Positions 26,414-33,886 of a stretch of DNA of 64,000 nt are shown here, piece by piece. This DNA is from a virus. The notes under the pieces are model-generated. The model searched no databases. It was not told the DNA's origin and saw only the letters and a program-made list of their open reading frames with translations. The DNA lies in IMG/VR virus record IMGVR_UViG_3300042484_001031, positions 62,001-126,000 of that record; one strand, written 5' to 3'. Every line of letters begins with the position of its first letter. The first letter of the stretch is position 1. The position numbers and the translations under genes are program-made.

Positions 26414-27232
26414 TTAAATGCGTCTTTTAGCAGTAGTTCTACGTGACTCTGCTACTGGGCTACGAACTTTACCTGCTTCGTCTTTAGTGACTGGCTTAGG
26501 TGCAGCTGTTAAGTCTGCATTATTTTGTGCTGGACTATTCTTAAATGATCCTGCACCTTTAACAGATGTTTCACCTTTTGCATATGCATTACTTGGGCCT
26601 TTTGGTCCTGTTGGAACTGATTCACTAGCACCACTGAACTTAACTGGTCTGCTGTCCATTCCAGCTTGACCGCTATTAGCGTCTACTGTACTTTTGTTTT
26701 GAACACCATTGTCACCGTGAGTTACAGAAACTTTCTTTAGTGTGATAGCTTCCATCATAGGATCTTCTTCACCACCCATATCACCCATGTCGTCATCGCC
26801 CATGTCATCCATGTCGCCTTCGTCATCACCCATATCACCCATGTCGTCATCACCGCCCATGATATCTTCAAACTCAGCCATTAGCTGGTCTAATTTATCT
26901 TCTAGGTCAACAACACGGTCTTCTAAACCTTCTTCGCCACCTTCTTCACTGTCCATTTCAATGTCAACAGTTTCTTCACCGTCGTCATCCATGTCATCGA
27001 TGTCAAATTCTTCATCTTCACCTTCTGCCATACCAGTTTGTTCGCTACCAATTTCGTCTAACAAATCTTCTACTGGACCAGATGGCTGATTCATCATGTC
27101 ATCTTCGTCCATCATTGTTTCATAAATTTCGCGGCTTTTCTCAACTACGATATCGTGAAATAATGCGCGGGCTTGTTCTTCGTTCTCATTGATAATCAAA
27201 TCAATCAGTTGTTCAAATTTTTTATTATCCAT
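26414..27232 (-). CDS. Acidic prohead core protein, gp68-like position (272 aa)
   Basis: Residues about 40-160 are extremely acidic with DDMGDMGDDEGDMDDMGDDD-type runs. A short coiled stretch (LEDRVVDLEDKLDQLMAEFEDIM) and a basic end (SRRTTAKRRI) complete it. The N-terminus FEQLIDLIINENEEQARALFHDIVVE is the conserved front seen in core proteins at this position. The gene lies between the gp67-like and gp21 genes, where T4 has gene 68. Likely an internal scaffold component removed by gp21 (PMME/A at about residue 160 is a near-consensus site). A late box lies at 27265-27272 and AGGAGA before the ATG. Confidence 0.75.
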   Translation of the reverse strand: MDNKKFEQLIDLIINENEEQARALFHDIVVEKSREIYETMMDEDDMMNQPSGPVEDLLDEIGSEQTGMAEGEDEEFDIDDMDDDGEETVDIEMDSEEGGEEGLEDRVVDLEDKLDQLMAEFEDIMGGDDDMGDMGDDEGDMDDMGDDDMGDMGGEEDPMMEAITLKKVSVTHGDNGVQNKSTVDANSGQAGMDSRPVKFSGASESVPTGPKGPSNAYAKGETSVKGAGSFKNSPAQNNADLTAAPKPVTKDEAGKVRSPVAESRRTTAKRRI

Positions 27233-27264
27233 TGAATGTCTCCTATATAAATGGCTTTGTAGAA

Positions 27265-27272
27265 TTATTTAG
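27265..27272 (-). promoter_or_regulatory. Late promoter box CTAAATAA for the core/capsid operon
   Basis: The minus strand reads CACTAAATAATTC, about 32 nt before the ATG at 27232 and just after the hairpin at 27285-27312. It would drive the acidic core protein, gp21, gp22 and gp23. Confidence 0.65.
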
Positions 27273-27284
27273 TGTGTATATGGC

Positions 27285-27312
27285 AAAACAGCACAATAAG
27301 TGCTGTTTTTTT
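27285..27312 (-). terminator. Terminator hairpin between gp67-like and core genes
   Basis: Perfect 10-bp stem AAAACAGCAC/GTGCTGTTTT with a 5-nt loop. It works in both directions: four Ts follow on the minus strand, seven on the plus strand. A second weak plus-strand hairpin (GCCT/AGGC then TTTTTT) lies at 27321-27340. Confidence 0.65.
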
Positions 27313-27343
27313 GCGTTTTTGCCTAGAATAAGGCTTTTTTATA

Positions 27344-27568
27344 TTATAATTGTGGTTGATCAGGTTTTGGCTGACTATATTGTGCGTTAATCTTTTTAAG
27401 ATAGTTAGCCTTTTCGTAATTTCTAACATCATTCATCTTACGTAATTTACGAATCTGACGTAATGTTAATTTAGTTTTACGGCTTTCTTTCCACTTTGGT
27501 TTGCTGTTATCAGACTCTACATCTTGGTAACCTTCAATAGCGGGAGTAAACATCTCAAAAAGTTTCAT
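27344..27568 (-). CDS. Small basic prohead protein, gp67-like position (74 aa)
   Basis: MKLFEMFTPAIEGYQD followed by a strongly basic helical stretch (PKWKESRKTKLTLRQIRKLRKMNDVRNYEKANYLKKI) and a Q/P-rich end. It lies directly after the portal gene, where T4 has the 80-aa core protein gp67, and I have the impression that this basic core recurs in other T4-like phages of aquatic bacteria. The ATG is 6 nt after the late box GATAAATA with no Shine-Dalgarno, suggesting a leaderless message. The assignment rests on position, size and composition. Confidence 0.65.
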   Translation of the reverse strand: MKLFEMFTPAIEGYQDVESDNSKPKWKESRKTKLTLRQIRKLRKMNDVRNYEKANYLKKINAQYSQPKPDQPQL

Positions 27569-27574
27569 ATTGTT

Positions 27575-27582
27575 TATTTATC
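27575..27582 (-). promoter_or_regulatory. Late promoter box GATAAATA before the gp67-like gene
   Basis: The minus strand reads AAGATAAATAAACAAT then ATG. The box overlaps the region immediately after the portal codons for GGAPGQI. Confidence 0.6.
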
Positions 27583-29373
27583 TTAAATCTGTCCGGGCGC
27601 ACCGCCTGGTGCATTGCCTGCCATATTACCGGCATCATTACCAACTGGACCAGCTACTTCCATACCGTCTAATCCACCTTCTGGTTCAGGTGCATTCATA
27701 TCTTCACCAGTTTGTGTATCAGATTCAATATCACCCACTGACACTCCAATACTACGTAAATCATTACCTTGTGGTTCAATCTCAATCTCTTTATCATTTT
27801 CTTCACGCCACATTTTTTCGTTTTTACTGATTTCTTCTTCGGATAAGCCCAAGAATCGTTCTAACGCAAAACGTTTACTTATGTATGGATATTGTTCAAT
27901 AGCACTGAATGAAGTAATACGTGCTGTATCTAATTCACTTTGGCGATAGGCTGCAAAGTTCTGTGGTGGATTAAACTGTAATTGAAATAAACCACTATCA
28001 ATATTCAATCCTCTCCAACGTAAGAATAACTTAAATTCTTCGTCTAGCTTTTGACTGATATATTTCTGTAGTCGTTCGCAATATTGATTGAAACGGAACT
28101 CTTGAATCATAGCTGTACCAACACGTCCGTCACTCATTGGAGTAGGATTATCATCTGGTCCTGTTGGAAGATAGCTACTTGGCACACGTAAACCACGTGC
28201 TAATCTGTTGTTAAAGTAACGCAAGTCATCAATCTCACCCAAATTTTGTCCACCGGGCAACACTTCAACACTTGATCCTCTTCCGTCAGCAGTAACTGGA
28301 AAGAAGTAATCTTCATTCATACTTAATGGGTTATAGCTAGCATCAACTACACTTCCACCACCATGTGTACTTGGAATACGTCTTTGATGTATCTCATTCT
28401 TAATACGTTCAACGAAAGCCATAGCTAAGTGACTTGGCATATTACCAACGTCAATCTTAAACATTCTACGTTCTGGAGCACGTTGTACACGATATATAAG
28501 AACCGCGTCTTCTAATAATTCTTTTTGCTTATATACCTTAAAGACATTCTCTAAAATACTTTGACCAAAGGGCCAAAAGCGGTCTAATCCTTCTGTTAAG
28601 CTTAAGTGGACAACGTGTTTAGCATCAATGGCTGCTTCACTTTGACCTAATGTAAACCGACTACCTGATGTGTTGTAGGGCATACTTGGAACAGTATATC
28701 CTCCACCTGCGCCTCCACCACCTGTACCGCCCATACCAGTTGCTGGGTTAGAGGCAAAGTCTGTATTAGTTTTAGTAGCCACTGATAAGTTTTGTAAGTT
28801 AATGTTAATATCTTTAATAACATATTGTTCAGGCTTTTTACCTTCACTTTCATTTACAATAACTTTAATAACCTTAGTCATATCGACCCAGTATAACTTA
28901 AAATTTTCTGGGTCACGTACAAATACCTGATCACCGTACTTAATAGTATTACGGAAGATTTTGAATGTTCTAGTGTCAAATTCGTTTAATTTGCACCACT
29001 GTTGTAGTTGAGTTTTTAGTAATTCAACTTCATGTTGTGTTGGTTCATCTTTGAAATTTAAGTCAAAGGGTGTTTTATTATGTTCATTTGTTTGTGTGCT
29101 GAATTCACTTATAATGTCTAAGCAAGCGTTAATCTCAGCATCAACGTCCATCATTTCATATTGGTTGTAACGTTCAATACGATTTGGGTGACCGGTATAT
29201 ACTTCTGGTAAACGGCTACGATAGTTCTTATAGCCCATTTCAGCATTATTGTAACCGCCGGTATCACTACCGTTTTGTCCTGGGCTACCGTTCCATGCAC
29301 CGGTGTTATTATTAAAACCAGATATGGGACTAGAGATACCGGATTTGTTTGAGAAGCGTTTTTTATAGGTCAT
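27583..29373 (-). CDS. 20: Portal vertex protein, gp20-like (596 aa)
   Basis: Dodecameric portal through which DNA enters and leaves the head. Conserved portal text is clear: SRLPEVYTGHPNRIERYNQYEMMDVDAEINACLDIISEF, YGDQVFVRD, HVVHLSLTEGLDRFWPFGQSILENVFKVYKQKELLEDAVLIYRVQRAPERRMFKIDVGNMP, and EDYFFPVTADGRGSSVEVLPGGQNLGEIDDLRYF. It is somewhat longer than T4 gp20 (524 aa) because of a glycine-rich insert near residues 210-235 (MGGTGGGGAGGGYTVP) and an acidic G/N/P-rich tail. The late box CTAAATAC lies about 18 nt before the ATG. It is the first gene of the head module, transcribed after the tape measure gene. Confidence 0.95.
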   Translation of the reverse strand: MTYKKRFSNKSGISSPISGFNNNTGAWNGSPGQNGSDTGGYNNAEMGYKNYRSRLPEVYTGHPNRIERYNQYEMMDVDAEINACLDIISEFSTQTNEHNKTPFDLNFKDEPTQHEVELLKTQLQQWCKLNEFDTRTFKIFRNTIKYGDQVFVRDPENFKLYWVDMTKVIKVIVNESEGKKPEQYVIKDININLQNLSVATKTNTDFASNPATGMGGTGGGGAGGGYTVPSMPYNTSGSRFTLGQSEAAIDAKHVVHLSLTEGLDRFWPFGQSILENVFKVYKQKELLEDAVLIYRVQRAPERRMFKIDVGNMPSHLAMAFVERIKNEIHQRRIPSTHGGGSVVDASYNPLSMNEDYFFPVTADGRGSSVEVLPGGQNLGEIDDLRYFNNRLARGLRVPSSYLPTGPDDNPTPMSDGRVGTAMIQEFRFNQYCERLQKYISQKLDEEFKLFLRWRGLNIDSGLFQLQFNPPQNFAAYRQSELDTARITSFSAIEQYPYISKRFALERFLGLSEEEISKNEKMWREENDKEIEIEPQGNDLRSIGVSVGDIESDTQTGEDMNAPEPEGGLDGMEVAGPVGNDAGNMAGNAPGGAPGQI

Positions 29374-29390
29374 AGTAGATACTTTGTCTA

Positions 29391-29398
29391 GTATTTAG
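29391..29398 (-). promoter_or_regulatory. Late promoter box CTAAATAC for the portal gene
   Basis: The minus strand reads CGCTAAATACTAG, placed between the tape-measure stop (29401) and the portal ATG (29373). Confidence 0.65.
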
Positions 29399-29400
29399 CG

Positions 29401-32238
29401 TTAAACCATTGTATTACGTAATAATTTATCTGATATAGCATTACCGGTACTTAGTTGAGAAATCATTTCATCAAATTTATCTTCCATCATTTGCATCATT
29501 GATTGAGTAATGCCAGCAAGTTGATCTACTCCCGGCATAGACATGCTTGTTAATGGATCTTTTGACACATTATTATTTAATGGAACAATAGCTTCTCTAC
29601 CGTGAAGTTCAACATCATATCCAGAACTAGGTCCATCAAATATTCCTCCATCCATTGCTTTAAGTAAACTTCCTCCCTCTGATTTGGCAGCACTAAAATG
29701 CATAGCGTCTTTACTACTTCGCCAATTTCCTCCCCAACCTAGACCAAGGCCTCGTGCAACATCAGCTATCTCTGCAGGCATATCTGTAACCAAAGTACTA
29801 CCCATTGGATTAGTATCAGGATTGATATCTATTGCTGCTCCATGAGCATGTATACTTTTTACTCCTGCTTTACCTCTTACATCTCTATCAATATATCCAC
29901 CTAAACTACGAATATCATATCCGGCATTATCTAAATAGTCAACTAATTTTTGAAATTGCGGAGCATACTCGGCATTAACCTGAGCTGATCTACCTGATTT
30001 ACTAGTAATACTAGACAATTTAATATTACTACCGCCTCCTCCTCCACTAGAACTATGTTCATTGCTTGGGCCTCCAGCCTTTGAACTTACACTTCTAGTG
30101 GTTGGTGCGTCTTCAGCTTCTGCTTTAAATTTATGTCCGCCGGCTTTTGCTTGGTCTGTATTTAGATATGCTTCTTGTCCACTGGCTCTGCGTTCTTTGT
30201 TTATTACTCTTAACTCATTTTGCATTGCCATTTGACGTTCCATCTTCTTCGCCATAGCAATCTGTGATTGTTTATTAAATTCTTCTTCTTCTAATTGAGT
30301 TTTTTTAGCCTTTTCCTTAGCTACATCTACTGCCTTTTGTAATTCTGCTTTATCTTTATCAGTTTTGTTAGGATCAGTTTGTGCTTTTTTTAACAGTAAA
30401 ATTGCATCTTTAAGCTCTTTTTGTGCATCAATATTTTCGTCCATTACTTTTTGTTGGTTAAGTAATGCTTTATTATCTTCTTCATTATTAGATAAACCCT
30501 CATTAGGATCTTTACCTAAAATTTTGTTAATGTATTTCATTAAATCTACCATAGATTTAGTAAAAGCATTTACTGCACTAGAAGCCATTGGCAATGCTAA
30601 TGTTCCCATTTTGAAAACTTCTTGCCCCATTCTTTCCATGTTTTGTTGAGCTTGAACTGTATTTTCAGTTAAATCACCGGCTGCCTTTTTTTGTTTATTT
30701 TGTATTTCTATAGCCTCTTCCAAAGATACATTATTTTGATTTTGTATATCTCTTAATGAACTATAACTACCTAATGTTTTAGTATCAGGCATCAATGCAA
30801 AGGTTTCTTTACCAAAAGTATCAATAGCTTGTTTAGCACCCTTCTTCATCATTGTCTGCGCTAAATCAAAATTCTTTGCTACTTCTTCAGGTTTAGAATT
30901 TTTTAACTTATCTATTACGTCAGGTACAGTATCACCCATAACTCTCAACGCTTTTTTGGCTGCTTCAGTATTTGCACCAGATGTTAAATCCATAAATCCA
31001 CGTTTTAATTCTGGATCTTTAATAGTTAATGCAAATTGTTTTATAGCTTCTGCACCGGCAGCATTTTCTTCAGCAATAACATCCATACTAGCCGAGAAAC
31101 GACTGTCAGCTAGTTGTTCATTACGTTGTTTTATTATATCTTCTTTGCTTAAGCCGGTTACCTTTTGTAATGCATCTAGTTCTTGTGCATACTTAGCAGT
31201 ACCCTTTGCTAGCTGTTCTTCAGTCATGTTTCTAGCACGACCTAATTTAAGTTCCTGTTGTAAGAATCCAGCTGAAGCAGTTCCTATATCATCAGCAGTC
31301 ATTCCTAATTTACGTAATTCTAATCCAGCTTCTGCCAACGGACCGTCACCTTTAGTCAACATACCTACAGCTTTAGTAAACTTATCAGCACCTCCACCTA
31401 CTGTTTTACCCCATTGTGCTAAGTCACCAGCATTCTCTCTTATTGCTTTTTTGAATCCTTCAAGACTCATACCTGATTCTAGAAATTGTCTGGAAACACC
31501 TTCCATACCTTCCGCAGTTAATGCACCTGCATTTGCTAATTCTTGAAATGCCTTAAGGTTTTTGTCCATTAATTCTAAAACAAATTTAGCACCTTCGGCT
31601 GCGGCTTTAGTAGCTCCTGCTATTGCTTCACCTACAAATGGTATAGCCTTAGCCAAGCTAGCTAATGAGTTTGCTACAATATCAATTAATGGATTTAATG
31701 ATGTGAAATTAGTATTGCCGTTTGCTAAACCCATAGCAAAACTACCTAATCCTTTAGTAAGATCACCTAGACCTTTGACAAAGTTACTCCCAAATTCATC
31801 CTGGGCTTTTTGTAATTCTGCCTGTTTGGCTTTTGATCGTTCTTCACTAGCTCCTTCTTTTCTTAATCTGTCTAGTACCTTTTTTTGTTCTTTGTCTAGA
31901 TCAAGATTTTGCCTACTAAGCATTTTTGTTAAATTATTTTGATCATCAATAAAATAATTATAATTTTCTAACTCTTTTTCATATAGAACTTGTTTTCTAT
32001 TTTGTAGGGCCTGCTCCTTACCTAAAAGTCTTTCTAAATCACTATTGATTTTTTGTTCAATTTTGCCACGTCTTGCACCAGTGGCTTCAAGAGCCTTCAA
32101 AGTGCCTGCTTCTACGTTACCGTGAGCATCTAATTTAGCGGTTACACCATGACGGATTCTTAACTCTTCCTCAGCTAAATCAGCTTGCATTCCCAAAGCT
32201 TCTTTTAATCTTCTAAATTCTTCCGATTCTTCAGCCAT
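29401..32238 (-). CDS. Tail tape measure protein with M15-type peptidase domain (945 aa)
   Basis: Helical, coiled-coil N-terminal 170 residues (LERLLGKEQALQNRKQVLYEKELE); hydrophobic small-residue stretches around 165-225 (GLGDLTKGLGSFAMGLAN, AIPFVGEAIAGATKAAAEGA); then long alanine/lysine helices, the usual look of a tape measure. Around residues 740-860 there is a D,D-carboxypeptidase/endopeptidase-type domain: SIHAHGAAIDINP (first zinc histidine and the aspartate, near 798) and SSKDAMHFS (last histidine, near 843). This resembles the M15 (VanY/L-Ala-D-Glu peptidase-like) family and would open peptidoglycan during DNA entry. It is divergent from, and shares a promoter region with, the gp26-like gene. 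The ATG at 32238 is preceded by a leader of about 55 nt. The T4 counterpart by role would be gp29. Confidence 0.85.
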   Translation of the reverse strand: MAEESEEFRRLKEALGMQADLAEEELRIRHGVTAKLDAHGNVEAGTLKALEATGARRGKIEQKINSDLERLLGKEQALQNRKQVLYEKELENYNYFIDDQNNLTKMLSRQNLDLDKEQKKVLDRLRKEGASEERSKAKQAELQKAQDEFGSNFVKGLGDLTKGLGSFAMGLANGNTNFTSLNPLIDIVANSLASLAKAIPFVGEAIAGATKAAAEGAKFVLELMDKNLKAFQELANAGALTAEGMEGVSRQFLESGMSLEGFKKAIRENAGDLAQWGKTVGGGADKFTKAVGMLTKGDGPLAEAGLELRKLGMTADDIGTASAGFLQQELKLGRARNMTEEQLAKGTAKYAQELDALQKVTGLSKEDIIKQRNEQLADSRFSASMDVIAEENAAGAEAIKQFALTIKDPELKRGFMDLTSGANTEAAKKALRVMGDTVPDVIDKLKNSKPEEVAKNFDLAQTMMKKGAKQAIDTFGKETFALMPDTKTLGSYSSLRDIQNQNNVSLEEAIEIQNKQKKAAGDLTENTVQAQQNMERMGQEVFKMGTLALPMASSAVNAFTKSMVDLMKYINKILGKDPNEGLSNNEEDNKALLNQQKVMDENIDAQKELKDAILLLKKAQTDPNKTDKDKAELQKAVDVAKEKAKKTQLEEEEFNKQSQIAMAKKMERQMAMQNELRVINKERRASGQEAYLNTDQAKAGGHKFKAEAEDAPTTRSVSSKAGGPSNEHSSSGGGGGSNIKLSSITSKSGRSAQVNAEYAPQFQKLVDYLDNAGYDIRSLGGYIDRDVRGKAGVKSIHAHGAAIDINPDTNPMGSTLVTDMPAEIADVARGLGLGWGGNWRSSKDAMHFSAAKSEGGSLLKAMDGGIFDGPSSGYDVELHGREAIVPLNNNVSKDPLTSMSMPGVDQLAGITQSMMQMMEDKFDEMISQLSTGNAISDKLLRNTMV

Positions 32239-32284
32239 ATATTTTACTCATAATGTTATTATTTAAAGGCGTAAATTGTACCCA

Positions 32285-32292
32285 CTAAATAG
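32285..32292 (+). promoter_or_regulatory. Late promoter box CTAAATAG for the gp26-like gene
   Basis: Plus-strand CACTAAATAGTTC, 43 nt before the ATG at 32336. It faces away from the minus-strand box at 32300-32307, only 7 nt apart. Confidence 0.55.
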
Positions 32293-32299
32293 TTCATAG

Positions 32300-32307
32300 T
32301 ATTTATG
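32300..32307 (-). promoter_or_regulatory. Late promoter box CATAAATA for the tape measure gene
   Basis: The minus strand reads CATAAATACTATG, 61 nt before the ATG at 32238. The two transcripts start within a few bases of each other and would be transcribed through each other's promoter. Confidence 0.6.
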
Positions 32308-32335
32308 ATTGTAAAAAACCCGTTTTGGAGAACAT

Positions 32336-33160
32336 ATGAACAATAACCCATTAAAACAATATTTTCGTAGACCTGCGATATATTTAAAATTACCCAGCGA
32401 GGGTAAATATTATCCAATAGACGCTATTGATTTACCTGATAACAAAGAACTTCCTGTATATCCAATGACAGCTATAGATGAAATAACTAGCAAAACTCCA
32501 GACGCTCTATATAGCGGTGTGGCAATTTCTGAAATCATTAAAAGCTGTGTACCAAATATTAAAGATCCATGGTCTATCCCAACAATTGATTTGGATGCTA
32601 TATTAATAGCTATCAGAGCGGCAACTAATGGAAATTTATTAGATGTTGAGTCAACATGTCCTAGTTGTACTGAGTCTGCTTCATATAATGTTAATCTAAT
32701 TGGATTACTATCAAAAATAGTAGTAGATGAATACAAAAATAACGTAGCTATTGATGAAATGTCCATTGCGTTCAAACCAATCACATATAAATCATATAAT
32801 AAATTAAATTTGGCTCAGTTTGAATTAGAAAAAAATGTAAGAAAAATGAATGAGATTACGTCTGATGAAGAAAGATTAAAATATTCAACAGAAATGATGA
32901 AACAATTAAATGATTTAACCATGCTTCTTGTGTCTGAATCAATTGACAATATTACTACCCCGTCATTTGTTGTAAATGAAAAAGAATATATTCTTGATTT
33001 TTTACAGAATTGTGATAGGAACTCATTTGTAAAATTAAAAGAGCATACAATAAAATTACGAGAAGATGCTCAATTAAAACCATTAGCAGTTAAATGCATT
33101 CACTGTGAACATGAGTATAACCAAACCATTGCGTTAAATGTATCTGATTTTTTCGAATAA
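32336..33160 (+). CDS. 26: gp26-like tail/baseplate assembly protein (274 aa), first frame of a frameshift pair
   Basis: Matches the T4 gp26-type family: PLKQYFRRPAIYLKLPSEGKYY, LPVYPMTAIDEITSKTPDALYSG, IKSCVPNIKDPWSIPTIDLDAILIAIRAATNG. Two cysteine pairs (CPSC near 106, CIHC near 252) suggest a zinc ribbon. GGAGAA sits 5 nt before the ATG. The last codons are GAT TTT TTC GAA TAA, which contain the slippery heptamer T TTT TTC; a -1 slip replaces the last residue with 76 others from the next frame (349 aa total). T4 genes 26 and 51 are adjacent in the same order. It sits beside the tape measure gene, which suggests a tape-measure chaperone role like lambda G/GT. That role is inference. Confidence 0.85.
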   Translation: MNNNPLKQYFRRPAIYLKLPSEGKYYPIDAIDLPDNKELPVYPMTAIDEITSKTPDALYSGVAISEIIKSCVPNIKDPWSIPTIDLDAILIAIRAATNGNLLDVESTCPSCTESASYNVNLIGLLSKIVVDEYKNNVAIDEMSIAFKPITYKSYNKLNLAQFELEKNVRKMNEITSDEERLKYSTEMMKQLNDLTMLLVSESIDNITTPSFVVNEKEYILDFLQNCDRNSFVKLKEHTIKLREDAQLKPLAVKCIHCEHEYNQTIALNVSDFFE

Positions 33161-33196
33161 GGCTTCTGTATCTGTCCGCTGAGGATATACAGAAGC
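33148..33196 (+). promoter_or_regulatory. Candidate programmed -1 frameshift signal
   Basis: Slippery heptamer TTTTTTC at 33148-33154 in the correct phase (T TTT TTC), a 7-nt spacer (33155-33161) spanning the zero-frame stop, then a perfect 10-bp stem GCTTCTGTAT (33162-33171) and ATACAGAAGC (33187-33196) with a 15-nt loop. The -1 frame has no stop from the heptamer to 33382. These are the three classical elements at standard spacing. Confidence 0.8.
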
Positions 33197-33207
33197 TGAT
33201 AGACGAT

Positions 33208-33384
33208 ATGGAAAAAGAAACGTTAATCATTAAAGAAAATGCTATAAGAATGGCTTGGCATATGCGTGGGGGTGTTACCTATGAAGATATATTAAACATG
33301 TGTACTACTGAACGTAATGTTATATCAAAATTAATGGAAGATAACTATGAAACTACTAAGAAATCAGGGCTTCCATTCTTCTAA
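33208..33384 (+). CDS. 58-codon downstream frame of the gp26-like frameshift product (gp51 position)
   Basis: Conserved-looking short protein, MEKETLIIKENAIRMAWHMR then GGVTYEDILNM and KKSGLPFF at the end. In -1 frame the reading continues upstream without a stop to the slippery site, adding CGA ATA AGG ... codons from 33154 (RIRLLYLSAEDIQKLIDD before the Met). No convincing Shine-Dalgarno precedes the ATG at 33208, and the region is partly buried in the frameshift stem. It is therefore most likely translated only as the C-terminal extension of the gp26-like protein. Its position equals that of T4 gene 51 (249 aa), but it is much shorter, and I see no residue-level match to gp51. Confidence 0.75.
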   Translation: MEKETLIIKENAIRMAWHMRGGVTYEDILNMCTTERNVISKLMEDNYETTKKSGLPFF

Positions 33385-33448
33385 TTAATTCCGTAACTGT
33401 TCATTTATCATTACGGGTTATCTATGTAAAGATGAACTTCGTTCATCT

Positions 33449-33478
33449 AAGAACTCACTTCGTTCGTTCTTATTTTTT
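33449..33478 (+). terminator. Terminator after the frameshift gene pair
   Basis: Stem AAGAAC/GTTCTT with an 11-nt loop followed by ATTTTTT. A short perfect hairpin (AGATGAAC/GTTCATCT, 33430-33448) and CCGTAA/TTACGG (33391-33416) precede it. Confidence 0.55.
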
Positions 33479-33495
33479 ACGGTTATCTATTGTCT

Positions 33496-33524
33496 TTTAC
33501 TCTACATTATATATGGACTATATT
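33496..33524 (+). promoter_or_regulatory. Possible sigma70-type promoter for the structured region
   Basis: TTTACT (33496-33501), 17-nt spacer, TATATT (33519-33524). Expected start near 33531, just before the first long hairpin. Such matches are common in AT-rich DNA. Confidence 0.3.
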
Positions 33525-33530
33525 GCCGCT

Positions 33531-33885
33531 TTGAAGCCATGGTAGTGCTATTCAGCACTACCAATGGTTAAGGGTATTTGCCATGCCCGTCATCCTTTGT
33601 CATCTTTTCCCCGTCTAATTAGCTATTTGTTGCTACTAAACGCTACCGGTTGCTCTGTAAAGTTATGGGACTGTAGTGAAGCTATCAATGATCTTTCAAT
33701 TGATTCTTCAGCAACGCACTTCTCACCCCGCAAAGATAAAGTAGGGATGAGCTTGTTGAGGGTTCGCTTTGTCGATTGCCCTCTCGGTATTCCATAGTTA
33801 TCACTAACTATGCTTACTCCAGATCCATCAGCGTTTCCGCATCTTCAAGGAGGTCTGACAAACTCAGACAACGAATTTTTATTTT
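33531..33885 (+). ncRNA. Candidate structured non-coding RNA, unassigned
   Basis: A chain of hairpins fills this stretch: 33537-33567 (13 bp with one bulge, ATTC loop), 33572-33588 (6 bp), 33678-33709 (two-part stem), 33712-33758 (long stem with CTCA/TGAG and CCC/GGG inside CAAC/GTTG), 33758-33783 (GAGGG/CCCTC plus TCG/CGA), 33793-33812 (perfect 8 bp, TCAC loop), 33831-33840 (GCG/CGC, which is a GAAA tetraloop on the minus strand), and 33853-33869 (perfect 6 bp) followed by a T-rich run. I could not fit tmRNA, RNase P, 6S or group I/II intron cores. The strand is uncertain: the T-rich end favours plus, the GNRA loop favours minus. Confidence 0.35.
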
Positions 33886-33886
33886 A

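Larger units (their letters stand above)
33385..33886. other. 502-base gap without a convincing gene
   Basis: It holds the terminator at 33449-33478, an imperfect direct repeat (TTACGGGTTATCTAT at 33411 and TTACGGTTATCTAT at 33477), and a GC-richer structured stretch from about 33530 to 33870. By hand count five lines (33541-33840) average about 44% G+C, against about 32% in a sampled line of the neighbouring gp46 gene. Two frames stay open for 70-78 codons, but neither has an acceptable start, leader and protein-like composition together. Confidence 0.7.

Noticed and set aside
27321-27340. Hairpin GCCT/AGGC followed by TTTTTT on the plus strand
   Set aside because: It is oriented as a plus-strand terminator where no plus-strand gene lies upstream; a short stem in AT-rich DNA is likely chance.
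33564-33797. 77-codon plus-strand frame in the 502-base gap
   Set aside because: Its start sits inside a perfect hairpin, no Shine-Dalgarno precedes it, and composition is unlike its neighbours. It is more likely a by-product of the GC-richer structured stretch.
33623-33844. 73-codon minus-strand open stretch reading GIPRGQSTKRTLNKLIPTL and EQPVAFSSNK
   Set aside because: It looks somewhat protein-like, but there is no ATG, GTG or TTG near its upstream end, and a TGA closes it there. It could be a decayed gene; a protein search would decide.
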